A stretch of 64,000 nucleotides of DNA from Devosia faecipullorum (GCF_015158295.1 NZ_JACDXV010000010.1:1-64000); one strand, 5' to 3'. Shown: positions 27,719 through 36,782, counted from the first letter of the stretch. Notes: a model not told the origin generated them from the sequence alone. Program-made: numbers and translations.

Positions 27719-28415
27719 CCGGATTATGCAAAGGGGTGACGATTTCCGTCATCTTCGAACTGTGCACACGCGTCGCGACTTTGGAGAGGCCCAATGTTTT
27801 CTCGCATTTGGCAAGAGCGTCAGCGAGGTAAGAGTAGGCGCCATCCTCATCGGTCTCGGCCGGACCGCGCTGAACCGCTGCGATCGCTTTCTCGATCTCG
27901 ATGGCGTCTTCCACAGTCACCGTGATCGGATGACCCCGCAGCAGCAAGCCGACCTTGCAGCCCGTGTCGAACGCCTGACGCATGGTCAACATGTGACCCT
28001 GGACCTGCGCGGGGTTCAATCCACCCGCAATGGCCACCTGCATCAAGTCGAGCGCCGACTGACGGTCCAGATGCGCATTGGCAATGTCGCGTCCATCCGC
28101 CTCGGAGACGGGCGTGTCTTCGCCGCTGGTGCTCCAGCGATACATAGCCGTTTCGCGCACCACAGCCCGGTCTGCGTGCTTTTGGAAAGCCTGCATCTGG
28201 GCCAGATTGTGTTTGCTGATGGTTTCGCCGCTCATGCCCGTGTCGAGTTTGTCCTGCGTCTGGATCTCTGCAGCCCGCTTCACATCACGAGGATTCTTGA
28301 CGTTGAAGAATTCGCGCAACTTGCGGCGGCCGCGATCGATCAAGCCATCGAGCGCGCTCAGCTTCTTGTCCACCATCGCTTGGCCATGGTGCGGTTTCAT
28401 ACCGGCCAGCGTCAT
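27714..28415 (-). CDS. Hypothetical transfer-cluster protein
   Basis: A 233-aa soluble, mostly helical protein without recognisable motifs (KKLSALDGLIDRGRRKLREF near the start; DLMQVAIAGGLNPAQVQGHM mid-way; ITVTVEDAIEIEKAIAAV later). It has no signal peptide or membrane segment. The start is uncertain, since neither ATG 28415 nor the ATG five codons later has a strong ribosome binding site. It lies in the same orientation as the relaxase cluster, so a transfer role is likely by context only. Confidence 0.55.
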   Translation of the reverse strand: MTLAGMKPHHGQAMVDKKLSALDGLIDRGRRKLREFFNVKNPRDVKRAAEIQTQDKLDTGMSGETISKHNLAQMQAFQKHADRAVVRETAMYRWSTSGEDTPVSEADGRDIANAHLDRQSALDLMQVAIAGGLNPAQVQGHMLTMRQAFDTGCKVGLLLRGHPITVTVEDAIEIEKAIAAVQRGPAETDEDGAYSYLADALAKCEKTLGLSKVATRVHSSKMTEIVTPLHNPG

Positions 28416-28469
28416 TGAAGCTGCAGCTTCAGCGCTGGTGCCCTTTTGAGAGTGCTGTTCAGGGCGCTC

Positions 28470-28906
28470 TCAGCGCTCGAGCTTGGTTTGAGACGCCAGT
28501 AGCCTGAAGGCGTTGACCTCCAAAGCCAGCTTGGCCACTTTGATGGTGATCGTGTCATCGGGACGGTGACGATTGCTCTTTTGCCGGTCGTCCCTTGGAA
28601 TCAACTCAATGGCATTGGGCTGACCCGCGCGGAAAGCCCGCTCGACATCGGGCGGCACATAGATATGGAGCTGCGCAAAATAGTCGACGTCGATCTTCAT
28701 CATGGCCACGGCCTTGCCAGGCTGTTTGATGACGTTGGCGAGGTCCTTGGCCGCTTCGAGTCCCACCCACTGCGTGTGCCAGTCGTAAAGAACGAACGGG
28801 CCGCGGTGTGCATAGCCGGCAATGGCGTCAGCACACATTTCGACGCTCGGGCGTTCGGGTATGCGCCGGGCGCATTGTTGGCTTCGAGGTTGATCTTGTC
28901 AGGCAT
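28470..28906 (-). pseudogene. Hypothetical transfer-cluster gene with a frameshift
   Basis: Two frames join into one protein: MPDKINLEANNAPGAYP from 28906 (GGAG upstream) and then ERPSVEMCADAIAGYAHRGPF to the stop at 28470. The frame changes at a GGG run near 28857, where four G would keep the frame. The downstream part (VLYDWHTQWVGLEAAKDLAN, AIELIPRDDRQKSNRHRPDD) is a roughly 145-aa soluble protein that I do not recognise. The conserved reading on both sides argues for a recent single-base loss or a sequencing error. Confidence 0.55.
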
Positions 28907-28978
28907 ATGCCATCTCCGTTTTGACGACAGGCAGGGGGGCTGTCTGCTTGCACCCTTTGCCCCGACCACAGGCGTAGT

Positions 28979-28991
28979 CTTTGGGATTAAC
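28979..28991 (-). repeat. GTTAATCCCAAAG motif, copy upstream of the 28906 gene
   Basis: The third identical 13-base motif on the minus strand. It overlaps the TAA stop of the upstream gene (28987-28989) and lies 73 nt before the start at 28906. Confidence 0.6.
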
Positions 28992-29713
28992 TCGCATTCT
29001 CTTTCACCATGGGGCTGACCCGGGAAAAGCGGATTGCTGATCTCAAGGATGGTGGCCTCACAGTTGGCGCCGCCGGATCGGTGACCCAGACCGGGCGGAG
29101 GCCAATATCAATGTCGTGTGCCAGGACCTTCAGGCGAAATGCCTTTTGCGACAACGCTGCGAATTGCGGCGGTATTGAAGGCGGCCAGGGGATCAGGCAG
29201 GCCATCGGTCAGCGATCTGATGGTGCGGCGGTGCCGAACTTCGAAATCGGACCGGGAAATATCGGCGAGCTGGTGCTGACGCAATTTCACCAAAGCTGAG
29301 GTCACCTCAGGCCCGATGGCGCCATGGCGCATGCTCACACACCGCCCTTTATAGTCCTGAACCACGAGCACAAGCGGAATACGGCCGTCATCGGTCAGGG
29401 GGAAGTAGCGGTGCGGCGGATCTTCGAGCCCGATATGGAAGGGCGATTCGACCGCGAGGATATCCTCCTTGGCTTCCCCCAGCTTCCACCGCCAGGCCAA
29501 AAGGGCCGATACGCCCTCCGTTAGCGAAGCTACCTCGACCGCGCCGTGTTCGAGGATCCTGCGATCACCGTACACCTCGCGACGTGGCAGCTGAGTGACC
29601 AGCATTGCCACTGAATGCCCGTCAAGTACGAAGCTGGAGCCGGAGGTCGGAGAGGCTCCAAATGGCGTTCTGCGGCCCACCGAGAGGACGGTGGCATATT
29701 CGTTGGTACGCAT
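28987..29713 (-). pseudogene. Hypothetical protein gene, probable frameshift near the 3' end
   Basis: ATG 29713 (GGAG upstream) opens a 201-codon frame that stops at 29108 after GISPEGPGTRH. A different frame from about 29145 continues as FRLKVLAHDIDIGLRPVWVTDPAAPTVRPPSLRSAIRF and stops at 28987. That reads like a natural continuation, giving about 240 aa. The break coincides with a run of four T (plus strand 29144-29147) where three would keep the frame. The protein includes VLVVQDYKGRCVSMRHGAIG; I do not recognise the family. The shorter form could also be the real gene. Confidence 0.45.
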
Positions 29714-29867
29714 AACTCAACTCCAATCACCACGGTGCTGGCCCCGATGGATATCCGGCTGCGTGGTGTTGGGTTCGGTCTAATCATTGTCGTATAAATA
29801 ATCAATCCGACATCGGAGACCGTGCGTGCGAACTGGTCGTGTTCGTAAAGTCATCCTCAACAAAAGG

Positions 29868-30692
29868 TTAAAAATCCGCTCCGCCGATAACCTCGCCTGC
29901 CAGGATGATCCGGTCGATACTGAGAACCGCGGCTTGCGGAATAACGGTTTCCACACTCGGAGAAAGCTGGCGCACGACAACTTCGTCCGGCGTGCGACGC
30001 AGCAATTGGCGAACATAGGCAAGCTGTACCGGCGTTCGGCCGACGCGGCTCGCGACGCGCACGACAACATAGTCCTTCACCCGCACGTCATTGCCTTGAG
30101 CGGCATAAACGTAGTCGCCAGCTTCATAACGGGGTGCCATTGTCGTATCGGTTATGGCGAGCGCATACCAGTCCCGCGCCGCGAAGTGCGGCCCCCGCAC
30201 CATTTGGGCTGCAGGGTTCCTGATGAGGGCTGCGCCATCTGCTCGGCCTTCTGAACGAAACAGCGGGATTGTTGGAGTTTTGGCCCAACCCGGGGGGCGT
30301 CTCGCCTCGGCTATCGGTTCGATCCAGCTTGACCGCTCAAAGCTGAAATTATCGAATGCTCGCGCAAGCGCCTCTGCATCCTCGAGTGATTGCTCAGATC
30401 CTTCCTCACTCGATGGAGGAGGCAAGCCATCGGCGCCGAGTAGCGCCAATTCCTCTGTGGTCGGCGGTATGCCAAAGCGCAGATATTGAGGCGTGGTCAG
30501 GAGTGCCTGGGCCAACCGAACATAGTTCTTGTCCCGGAGTTTGACCTTCCTGCCGACAATGATGTCGGAGACAAAAGCCCTGTTGAACCGTCCCCGGCGA
30601 GCCACCTCGGCCTGGGATATCCCCAAGTCTTCCATGCGCTGCTCGACCCGTTGGGCGATCGCAGTCTTCTCTAACTTCGGTTGATCCGACAT
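29868..30692 (-). CDS. XRE-HTH / S24 CI-LexA-like repressor
   Basis: A 274-aa repressor. The N-terminal Cro/CI-type HTH (LGISQAEVARRGRFNRAFVSDIIVG, about residues 25-50) is followed by an acidic linker and a C-terminal S24 peptidase-like domain (WYALAITDTTMAPRYEAGDYVYA). In autocleaving relatives the motif is GDSM; here it reads TDTTM, so the usual Ser nucleophile appears replaced by Thr and self-cleavage may be lost or altered. ATG 30692 has AAGGAG eight bases upstream. It likely controls the excision or transfer genes of the second element, as CI-like repressors do on many ICEs. Confidence 0.8.
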   Translation of the reverse strand: MSDQPKLEKTAIAQRVEQRMEDLGISQAEVARRGRFNRAFVSDIIVGRKVKLRDKNYVRLAQALLTTPQYLRFGIPPTTEELALLGADGLPPPSSEEGSEQSLEDAEALARAFDNFSFERSSWIEPIAEARRPPGWAKTPTIPLFRSEGRADGAALIRNPAAQMVRGPHFAARDWYALAITDTTMAPRYEAGDYVYAAQGNDVRVKDYVVVRVASRVGRTPVQLAYVRQLLRRTPDEVVVRQLSPSVETVIPQAAVLSIDRIILAGEVIGGADF

Positions 30693-30716
30693 CGGCGCGC
30701 TCCTTTTAAACGACAA

Positions 30717-31352
30717 TATACGACATCGTAATCAGACTCAACTTTGTCGGATGCTGCGTGGGGTCTCTCCGATTTAAATTAAGGAGAAGGAAGGGAGGTT
30801 GGCAGGTGGTGTGGTGACGGTTGCAGCACCGCAAATCGTCGCCATGATCAGGAAGGCCGCAGCGCGTTCCTGCGCAAGGGCGGATGCTCAAGAGCCCAAA
30901 CCATGAAAATCGTCGAAACCGTCCTCGCAAGGGAAGGCGACCCGCTTTCGTCTGTCTTCTATTTCTCACAGCATCACCGCCGAGGCTCGGTGCCGGCAGA
31001 ACCTGGACGTCCGGCTCGATCTCGAAGGCAAGGCCAAGAGGCTGGCCGACTGGTGCTGAGCCATCCTGCCCCATCCTATCGGCCAGGTTTGTGACGCCGT
31101 CCTCGAGTGAGAGGGCGGCGCTTTCGCCGTGACGGGTTGAGAGGCCGGGAGAGGTTGCCCGCTTCCGGTCGCGGAGAAATTTCATGTCCAAGTCTGCGAA
31201 GAAAAACCTGCGGATCGGCCGGAAAGAGCGGGGCGGCCCGACCCGAAGTCACAATTATGATCCGGCCAACAATTCGAGTGGCTGATGGTGCTCGCACTTT
31301 CGTCATCAGTCCTAGTATCGGCTTCTTGCCGCAACCGAGGGACTGTCGCCCC
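30717..31352. other. Gene-poor gap with decayed coding traces
   Basis: No intact gene is convincing here. From 30903 a plus-strand frame (MKIVETVLAREGDPLSSVFYF) seems to continue in another frame as ITAEARCRQNLDVRLDLEGKAKRLADWC to a stop near 31059, suggesting a small frameshifted gene of unknown type. A 33-codon ORF at 31184-31285 (MSKSAKKNLRIGRKERGG...) has GGAG-like sequence upstream but no recognisable family. Confidence 0.35.
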
Positions 31353-31886
31353 TCATTCGTCTCGCCGAACCCTTGCCGAGCGGCGCATGAAAGCAATGAG
31401 CTTGTCGCGATCAGACGATTTGCCATCGGCATCGACCGGCTTAGTCTTGTTCTGCTTGGCAGGTTTCAGGGTGAGGGCTGGCGATGCCGTCACGACCGAC
31501 TTGCTCACAGCTTCTTCGGGCTTGGTCATCCCTGCCACTGTGCTACGTTTCCGGCCAAGTTCTTGCGGCTCGGCCAGACGAGCTTGCTCCGTGGCCTGCG
31601 CCGGGGCACCAACATCCGACGACTGTAGCTTGCGCCACACAAGGGAGGACAGGTGCCCCCGCGAGAGGGGGCGCCCATCTGGCCTTGTGATGCCGGCCTG
31701 GAACAGGAGGTCGATGATGTCTGTCCACTCCAGGCCGCGTGCCCGAGCTAGGACGAACCAGGCAAGGTGGTCGTCGATGACCTTGGCCAGCTTCAGTCGG
31801 CGGGTTTCGCCAATGCGCAGGTCGTCCGCAAGGGCCTTGGCGCCTGTCGCCAGCTCTTCGTCGCTTAAGATCGTACGCCTCGCCAC
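31353..31886 (-). CDS. Putative DNA-binding protein beside phased repeats
   Basis: A 177-aa protein starting at GTG 31886. The N-terminal half contains a helical region with a possible HTH (WTDIIDLLFQAGITRPDGRP then LSRGHLSSLVWRKLQ, about residues 52-88). The C-terminal half is Lys/Ser/Ala-rich and probably disordered. I do not recognise the family; the GITRPDGRPLSRG pattern recalls the HTH of mobile-element accessory proteins. The array of 10-bp-phased heptads at 31932-31998 lies 46 bases upstream of its start, so it may bind those repeats as autorepressor or centromere-binding protein. That link is inference. Confidence 0.5.
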   Translation of the reverse strand: MARRTILSDEELATGAKALADDLRIGETRRLKLAKVIDDHLAWFVLARARGLEWTDIIDLLFQAGITRPDGRPLSRGHLSSLVWRKLQSSDVGAPAQATEQARLAEPQELGRKRSTVAGMTKPEEAVSKSVVTASPALTLKPAKQNKTKPVDADGKSSDRDKLIAFMRRSARVRRDE

Positions 31887-31931
31887 CTTTTACTATCCTC
31901 TCAGCCCGCCTAATCAGCCTTTCATCCCCAT

Positions 31932-31998
31932 TGTAGCACGCTGAAGCAAAATGAAGCACCTTGACGCAATACAAATCACATCGAAGCAAATTGAAGAA
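31932..31998. repeat. Helically phased heptad repeats (TGAAGCA type)
   Basis: Heptads start at exact 10-base steps: TGTAGCA 31932, TGAAGCA 31942, TGAAGCA 31952, TGACGCA 31962, (CAAATCA at 31972, degenerate), CGAAGCA 31982, TGAAGAA 31992. All would lie on one face of the helix. This resembles operator or centromere arrays bound cooperatively by small DNA-binding proteins. The remaining sequence to 32287 is non-coding and shows nothing else recognisable. Confidence 0.65.
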
Positions 31999-32287
31999 CG
32001 AGCACCTGTGCACCTGACAATGCCGACGAAAGTCCATACTCCAGATCGTGGACATTCGGTCTCCAAGTAGGTTTAGCCGATTGAACAATTTGAAGCGTTA
32101 TTGGATGGTTCCCAGGGAATGACATTTGCCGGGGGCAGATGGGATTTGGCGGGATTAGCTGAAAACCAGCTAGGCAGGGCCGGACGTCGGCGAGAGCACC
32201 TGAAATCCCGCAAACCTTGTTGAACCCGCGCACATTCGGATTATGTTTTAACTAAGCTTTAAGCGTTAAGGCTTCCGTGTCTCGACG

Positions 32288-32713
32288 ATGGATCTGAAAC
32301 CGGTCGCCACCGCTGCTGGGGTTGTTGCGACCGCGACTTGGCCAAATCCACGATCCCGAAGGAGCAGGGCGCATAGCGCACCTAACCGCGGGTGCATTGG
32401 AAGCCTAATGCGATGGATCGAAGCTGCGCGGATCGAGGGAGGTCCACTGCTCCGCCCGGTCTATGGAAAGTTCGACACTAACTGGTTCATGAACCCGATG
32501 GCATTGACGCGGATACTCAAGAAGCTGGCAACGCGGGCAGGATTCACGGCGGAGGAGGTGTTCGGGATATCCGGCCACTCACTACGTCGGAGTGGCTCAG
32601 CAACTAAGGATCAACGGAGTGCAACTGCTGCCGATCATGCGGGCAGGGGCTGGCAATCGATCAGCGTGGTGGAGCGGTATGTAGAGACTGTGGATATCAA
32701 TGTGTGGGCATGA
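32288..32713 (+). pseudogene. C-terminal fragment of a tyrosine recombinase
   Basis: A 141-codon remnant. The catalytic-domain block GFTAEEVFGISGHSLRRSGSA carries the H-x-x-R box, and VVERYVE holds a candidate nucleophilic Tyr, but the N-terminal and core-binding domains and the first catalytic Arg region are absent. The stretch between the boxes (ATKDQRSATAADHAGRGWQS) looks frame-disturbed compared with the usual LMRAGRW. It is probably an integrase relic marking the right end of the second element, just before the polysaccharide locus. Confidence 0.65.
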
Positions 32714-32840
32714 CGTTTTATACGTGAATAGTGCAACGTGATCATACAGCGATTGTCGCGGATCTGGGTGACGATTCGCTTCTTCATCCGGAAAGTGGAC
32801 GCTATTCTACGCTTCCCCCAACGACGCACAGGTGCACCAA

Positions 32841-33602
32841 GTGTCTGAGACCGAGCGCAGCTATGATCTTTTGGACATCCTGCGCGTCGTCAAGGGCGTC
32901 TGGTGCTGGCTCTCGTTTGTACCGGTCATGGCTGCCCTGCTGGTGGGTATAGGAACATTTGTTACTCAGGCGCCTAGCCCGGCCAACCGAACACAGGCGA
33001 CGGTGCGTTTTCCGGCTGCTGCCTTCACGTCCGACCCAGCCGAAAGACTTATCCGTTCAGTTGTCGACACACCAAGCGGCGACAACAAGTTTCTTGTTTC
33101 CGGCGAAGATATTCCAGACTTGTCTGCGCCGGTCTATCGGACCCTCAGGATCATGGTAGATGCCGCTCCCGGAACAGACGGGCAGAAATTTGCGCAAACG
33201 GCGCTCGTTGACTTTGCCGAGGCGGTAGAAGAGTTCGACCAGCAAACCGCGCTGGCGGCCCAACAAATTGCCGAGCAGCGGGATTTGCTCATGAGCTACC
33301 TTGCAGATTTTGACCAATCACCCCCCGCTGGTCCGAGCGACGCGGTGGCCAGGGCCAATTCGGCCGCCGCGCTCGTTTCGGCACTTGCAAGTCTAGATGA
33401 GCAAGCGCAAGACCTGCGCCAACGCGGAAGCGGGCCACTTGTGGTAGTCAGTCCGCCGGAAACGCCGTCGGGCAGGTCGAACCTGCGATGGGTGCGGTAT
33501 CCAATCGTTGCGGCGATCGGCGGGTTGCTGGCGGTGCTGTTTGTTGCCTTCACCCAAGACGGTCTGCGCCTGGCTGCTGAACGGCGGCGAGACCGCGTAT
33601 GA
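32841..33602 (+). CDS. Wzz-like polysaccharide chain-length protein
   Basis: A 253-aa inner-membrane protein of the polysaccharide co-polymerase type. An N-terminal membrane helix (VKGVWCWLSFVPVMAALLVGIGTF), a periplasmic domain with a coiled coil (EAVEEFDQQTALAAQQIAEQ) and a C-terminal membrane helix (YPIVAAIGGLLAVLFVAF) make the two-helix Wzz topology. It is shorter than most Wzz proteins and lacks a tyrosine-kinase domain. GTG 32841 is preferred (AGG nine bases upstream); a GTG nine bases earlier is possible. It overlaps the polymerase-like gene by four bases. Confidence 0.65.
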   Translation: MSETERSYDLLDILRVVKGVWCWLSFVPVMAALLVGIGTFVTQAPSPANRTQATVRFPAAAFTSDPAERLIRSVVDTPSGDNKFLVSGEDIPDLSAPVYRTLRIMVDAAPGTDGQKFAQTALVDFAEAVEEFDQQTALAAQQIAEQRDLLMSYLADFDQSPPAGPSDAVARANSAAALVSALASLDEQAQDLRQRGSGPLVVVSPPETPSGRSNLRWVRYPIVAAIGGLLAVLFVAFTQDGLRLAAERRRDRV

Positions 33603-34786
33603 TTGTCTGGTCTGCGGAGGCGGTTCGAGACGTGCCGCGTTCCAATCTGCGGATTGGACACTTGTCTTCGACTGCAGCCTTTCTTCTGGCTCTTGTGGCT
33701 TTTGGCCTCTCGGCCTTCCCTGCTTTGCTGCTTAAGACGCAGTGGGCTCAGATGGCGGGTCTTGGCTTCTCGGGATTCACAGTTCCGGACGCCATAAGTC
33801 TAGAAACGTCAGTGCATCTGGCTTGGACCATCGGCTGGCAGCACATTCCCAATATCCGTACTTTCCTCGGGACGGTTCTCGTCTATTTTCCCGTTACGGT
33901 CTGGGGCAGCGTCTATGCCGTCACGGCAAATGTAGTGATGCTGGCCGTTGCAGCCACGCTCTTCCACTCCATTCTAAAGCGGGTCGTGCATGAAGAGCGG
34001 CAGACAGGAGCCTGGTTTATCGCGCTATCCATTGTCGCGACCAATGTCTACCTGATCGCATGTTTGTTCTATCCGAATAAAGAGATTCCACTGATTCTGC
34101 TGACGACTGCAGGATTGTGGGGCTTGCTCCACGGCAAGTGGCTGCTTGTCATGAGCGCGATTTTTCTTAGTTACTGGTTTCGCGACGGCTATGCGCTGAT
34201 CCTAGGCATGGTGCTGATCGTTGCGCTATCGCGTCGCTTCGCTTTTGTTTCGGGCGGCGTCATCTCCACCTTCTTTCTCCTGCTGTTGTTTCTAGCTTTT
34301 CCCATTACAGACATGTCAGCAGTGGATGCGTCGCTGCAGCGCAATGTGCAGATCGGTTCAGTAATTGCAGGAGATAAATTCAGCGCGCTTGGCGATATCG
34401 CGGCTTATGCTGCTCGCCTCGTTGGAAATGCGGTGAACCTAGCATTGCGTCCGCAAATGGCAGACGTGCGCGGCGGTTGGTACCTGCTAGGCTTCGGTTA
34501 TTGGCAGTTCGGTGCTGTATTGTTGTGTGGGCTGATGTGGAGCGTTCGGAACGCTCTAAGCAATGATGTATCGAGGAGCATGCTGGCGCTCATCACGATT
34601 GTCGTGGTGCTGGGCGTCACCTACGGCACCTTCGTCCAGCCGCGCTATATGATGCCGCTGATCTTCCCATTGACGCTCGGATTGTCGGATAGCTTGCTTG
34701 GCCGGTATGTCGGCGTTCCTGCCGCGATCTTTCTGCCAATAGTCTTTGCCTGGGGCGGGATGTTGCCGCCACTTGCGGAGATTTAG
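33599..34786 (+). CDS. Polytopic membrane protein, O-antigen polymerase (Wzy)-like
   Basis: A 395-aa protein with about ten hydrophobic segments and a large central loop (about residues 230-300), the topology expected of Wzy polymerases. Wzy proteins share little sequence, so the call rests on topology, on overlap with the Wzz-like gene, and on the surrounding glycosyltransferase genes. Motifs such as LIACLFYPNKEIPLILL and FVQPRYMMPLIFPLTLGL resemble glycan polymerase or EpsG-like proteins. It converges with the glycosyltransferase gene on the other strand by four bases. Confidence 0.6.
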   Translation: MIVWSAEAVRDVPRSNLRIGHLSSTAAFLLALVAFGLSAFPALLLKTQWAQMAGLGFSGFTVPDAISLETSVHLAWTIGWQHIPNIRTFLGTVLVYFPVTVWGSVYAVTANVVMLAVAATLFHSILKRVVHEERQTGAWFIALSIVATNVYLIACLFYPNKEIPLILLTTAGLWGLLHGKWLLVMSAIFLSYWFRDGYALILGMVLIVALSRRFAFVSGGVISTFFLLLLFLAFPITDMSAVDASLQRNVQIGSVIAGDKFSALGDIAAYAARLVGNAVNLALRPQMADVRGGWYLLGFGYWQFGAVLLCGLMWSVRNALSNDVSRSMLALITIVVVLGVTYGTFVQPRYMMPLIFPLTLGLSDSLLGRYVGVPAAIFLPIVFAWGGMLPPLAEI

Positions 34787-35895
34787 GCCATACCCATGGC
34801 TGCAAGAATGCGGTCATTGGCCCGCTCGATATCGAAGCGTTTCTCTGCAACTTCACGGCTCTTTCGTCCCATCATGTCGATGAGCTCCGGTCGCTCTAGG
34901 AAATGTCGCATTGCGGTAGCCAGCGCGACGGCGTCCCGTGGTGGTACGAGGAAGCCGTTGTTGTCCTCGATGACTGTCTCCCTGCAGCCGGGCACGTCAG
35001 TCGTGATAACAGCGCGTCCCATTGCCATGGCTTCCTGCGTGGCTCGTGGAAAGCCTTCGCGGTAGGATGGCAGAACGAACACGCTCGACCGGGCGATCCA
35101 CGGCCTGACGTCGGTATGGCCTGGCCAATCCAGCAAACCTGACGCGACCCAATCCAGCACGGTCTCCCGGTCAATGCTGCTGGGATTGGTGTCAACATCG
35201 CCGACGAGGACGAAACGTGTAGCGGGGAAGTCGCGGCGAACTTGCCGCGCCGCTTCCACAAATTCGGCAACGCCTTTCTCAAAAAGCAATCGTCCGATGA
35301 AAAGGAAGGTGACGGGGTCGGATACCGGCGGCGCGGCACGCCATTGCCTGAGGTCGACACCGATCGTGCCCACGACCACGGACCGACCGGGAGGAACTAT
35401 GCTGCGCCGAGTGAATTCGGTCTCGTCATCCCGGTTGAGAAACAGCGTCCGGTCGGCACGCCCCAGTGCGACCCGATAAAGCGACGAAACAAATCCCTGC
35501 AGCAGGCGCTGCTTGAGGGTTTCGCTGTGGATGAACGCGTGGCCTAGTCCTTCGATCAGCGCAAAACGGCGCTTGGCACCGGCGAGCCAAGCTGCCAACG
35601 TGCCAAAGACCACGGGTTTGACCGTGTAGGACAGGACGACATCGGGCGCGATGCGACGGAGCGTTTGTCTGAGTTGCCAGGTTGCTCGGAAGTCCCGCAG
35701 CGGGTTCACGCCGTTACGGCTGATGCTGTGATCCATTGGCGTCGCGCCAAGGGCCACAACTGCAGCCCGGCTCGACGCCGTATAGTCCGGCACCAGCGCT
35801 GTAACCTCATGGCCATCCCGCACCAGGCGCTGAATCAGCGCAGCGCGGAAGTTGAGGAGGCCAAAGGCCTGGTTACCAACCAGAGCGACCTTCAC
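34783..35895 (-). CDS. Family 4 glycosyltransferase
   Basis: A 370-aa GT-B retaining glycosyltransferase. The N-terminal domain starts VKVALVGNQAFGLLNFRAAL; the C-terminal GT4 domain shows FLFIGRLLFEKGVAEF, VFVLPSYREGFPRATQEAMA (the EGFPR...E nucleotide-sugar motif) and GRAVITTDVPGCRETV. GTG 35895 is chosen because it overlaps the upstream stop (GTGA), suggesting translational coupling; an in-frame GTG 15 codons upstream is the alternative. It resembles transferases adding Gal, Man or HexNAc to lipid-linked oligosaccharide; the sugar cannot be specified. Confidence 0.85.
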   Translation of the reverse strand: MKVALVGNQAFGLLNFRAALIQRLVRDGHEVTALVPDYTASSRAAVVALGATPMDHSISRNGVNPLRDFRATWQLRQTLRRIAPDVVLSYTVKPVVFGTLAAWLAGAKRRFALIEGLGHAFIHSETLKQRLLQGFVSSLYRVALGRADRTLFLNRDDETEFTRRSIVPPGRSVVVGTIGVDLRQWRAAPPVSDPVTFLFIGRLLFEKGVAEFVEAARQVRRDFPATRFVLVGDVDTNPSSIDRETVLDWVASGLLDWPGHTDVRPWIARSSVFVLPSYREGFPRATQEAMAMGRAVITTDVPGCRETVIEDNNGFLVPPRDAVALATAMRHFLERPELIDMMGRKSREVAEKRFDIERANDRILAAMGMA

Positions 35896-36761
35896 CGGCT
35901 GATGCCCGAAGTCTGTAGGAGGGCGAGCCAGTCGCGCCACCGGCGGCGTTCACTTTCACTGACTCCACCGGCAACTTCGGATTTGACGCCAGTCGAGCCA
36001 GGAAGGCAAATGTCCTTTGCCATGCGCAGCGCCGTCACGACAGAGGCCGCTGTCAAACCGCACCAGTCCTTGCGCGTGACGAAGTAGCGCCATTGTGTAC
36101 CTGCCAAGGCCAGTCTCGTACGCAGGATCGTCCGGAGGCACACCTTGTCTCGCAGGCGATAGGCCAAAAGTGAGCTGTCCAGACCATGATAAGTGCTGTC
36201 TGCATGGGCCCGGAGGAGGAGCTCCTGGTCCTCGCACCGGAAAGGGGCGGGTTCGGCGTATCGATGCTCCCGGAACCAGTCCGTGCGCCCCATCCAGCTA
36301 GGATGGGGCAGGTAGAAGCCCAGCCAGGGTCTTGCGCAGATGCTGGCATGGCTGGAACGGAAGGGGAATTCGCCCAAAATGCGGTCGTTTTCCGATATGG
36401 CAACGCATTTGGTGCCGAGCAGGTCGGTGCGTGGATTCGCCTCGAGATAGGCTACCTGCTGAGCGAGACGTTCGGGATGGGACACGTCGTCATGATCCAT
36501 GCGGGCAAAATAGCGACCACGGGCGAGATCGATCGCTTGGTTGAGGCGTGACGCTAGACCGAGATTGCGACCATCACTAAAAACGCGGATACGTGGATCA
36601 AGATCGGCCGGCAGTGCGTTTACGGCCCCATCTGTGGAGCCGTCATCGATCAGGAGGAGTTCCCAGTCCTGAAAAGTTTGCAGCAGTATGGAATCAAGCG
36701 CGATACGCAACAAGTGCCCACCATTAAAAACGGGCATGGCAATGGTAATCAAAGAGCACAC
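35892..36761 (-). CDS. Family 2 glycosyltransferase
   Basis: A 289-aa GT-A transferase. The nucleotide-binding start is ITIAMPVFNGGHLLRIALDS, followed by LLLIDDGSTDG and the metal-binding ARMDHDDVSHPERLA; the catalytic ED motif lies in FRCEDQELLLRA. GTG 36761 gives a normal N-terminus. The stop overlaps the GT4 gene. Part of a four-gene minus-strand glycosyltransferase run building the repeat unit. Confidence 0.85.
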   Translation of the reverse strand: MCSLITIAMPVFNGGHLLRIALDSILLQTFQDWELLLIDDGSTDGAVNALPADLDPRIRVFSDGRNLGLASRLNQAIDLARGRYFARMDHDDVSHPERLAQQVAYLEANPRTDLLGTKCVAISENDRILGEFPFRSSHASICARPWLGFYLPHPSWMGRTDWFREHRYAEPAPFRCEDQELLLRAHADSTYHGLDSSLLAYRLRDKVCLRTILRTRLALAGTQWRYFVTRKDWCGLTAASVVTALRMAKDICLPGSTGVKSEVAGGVSESERRRWRDWLALLQTSGISR

Positions 36762-36782
36762 GGAATTAACATATAGTAGATG

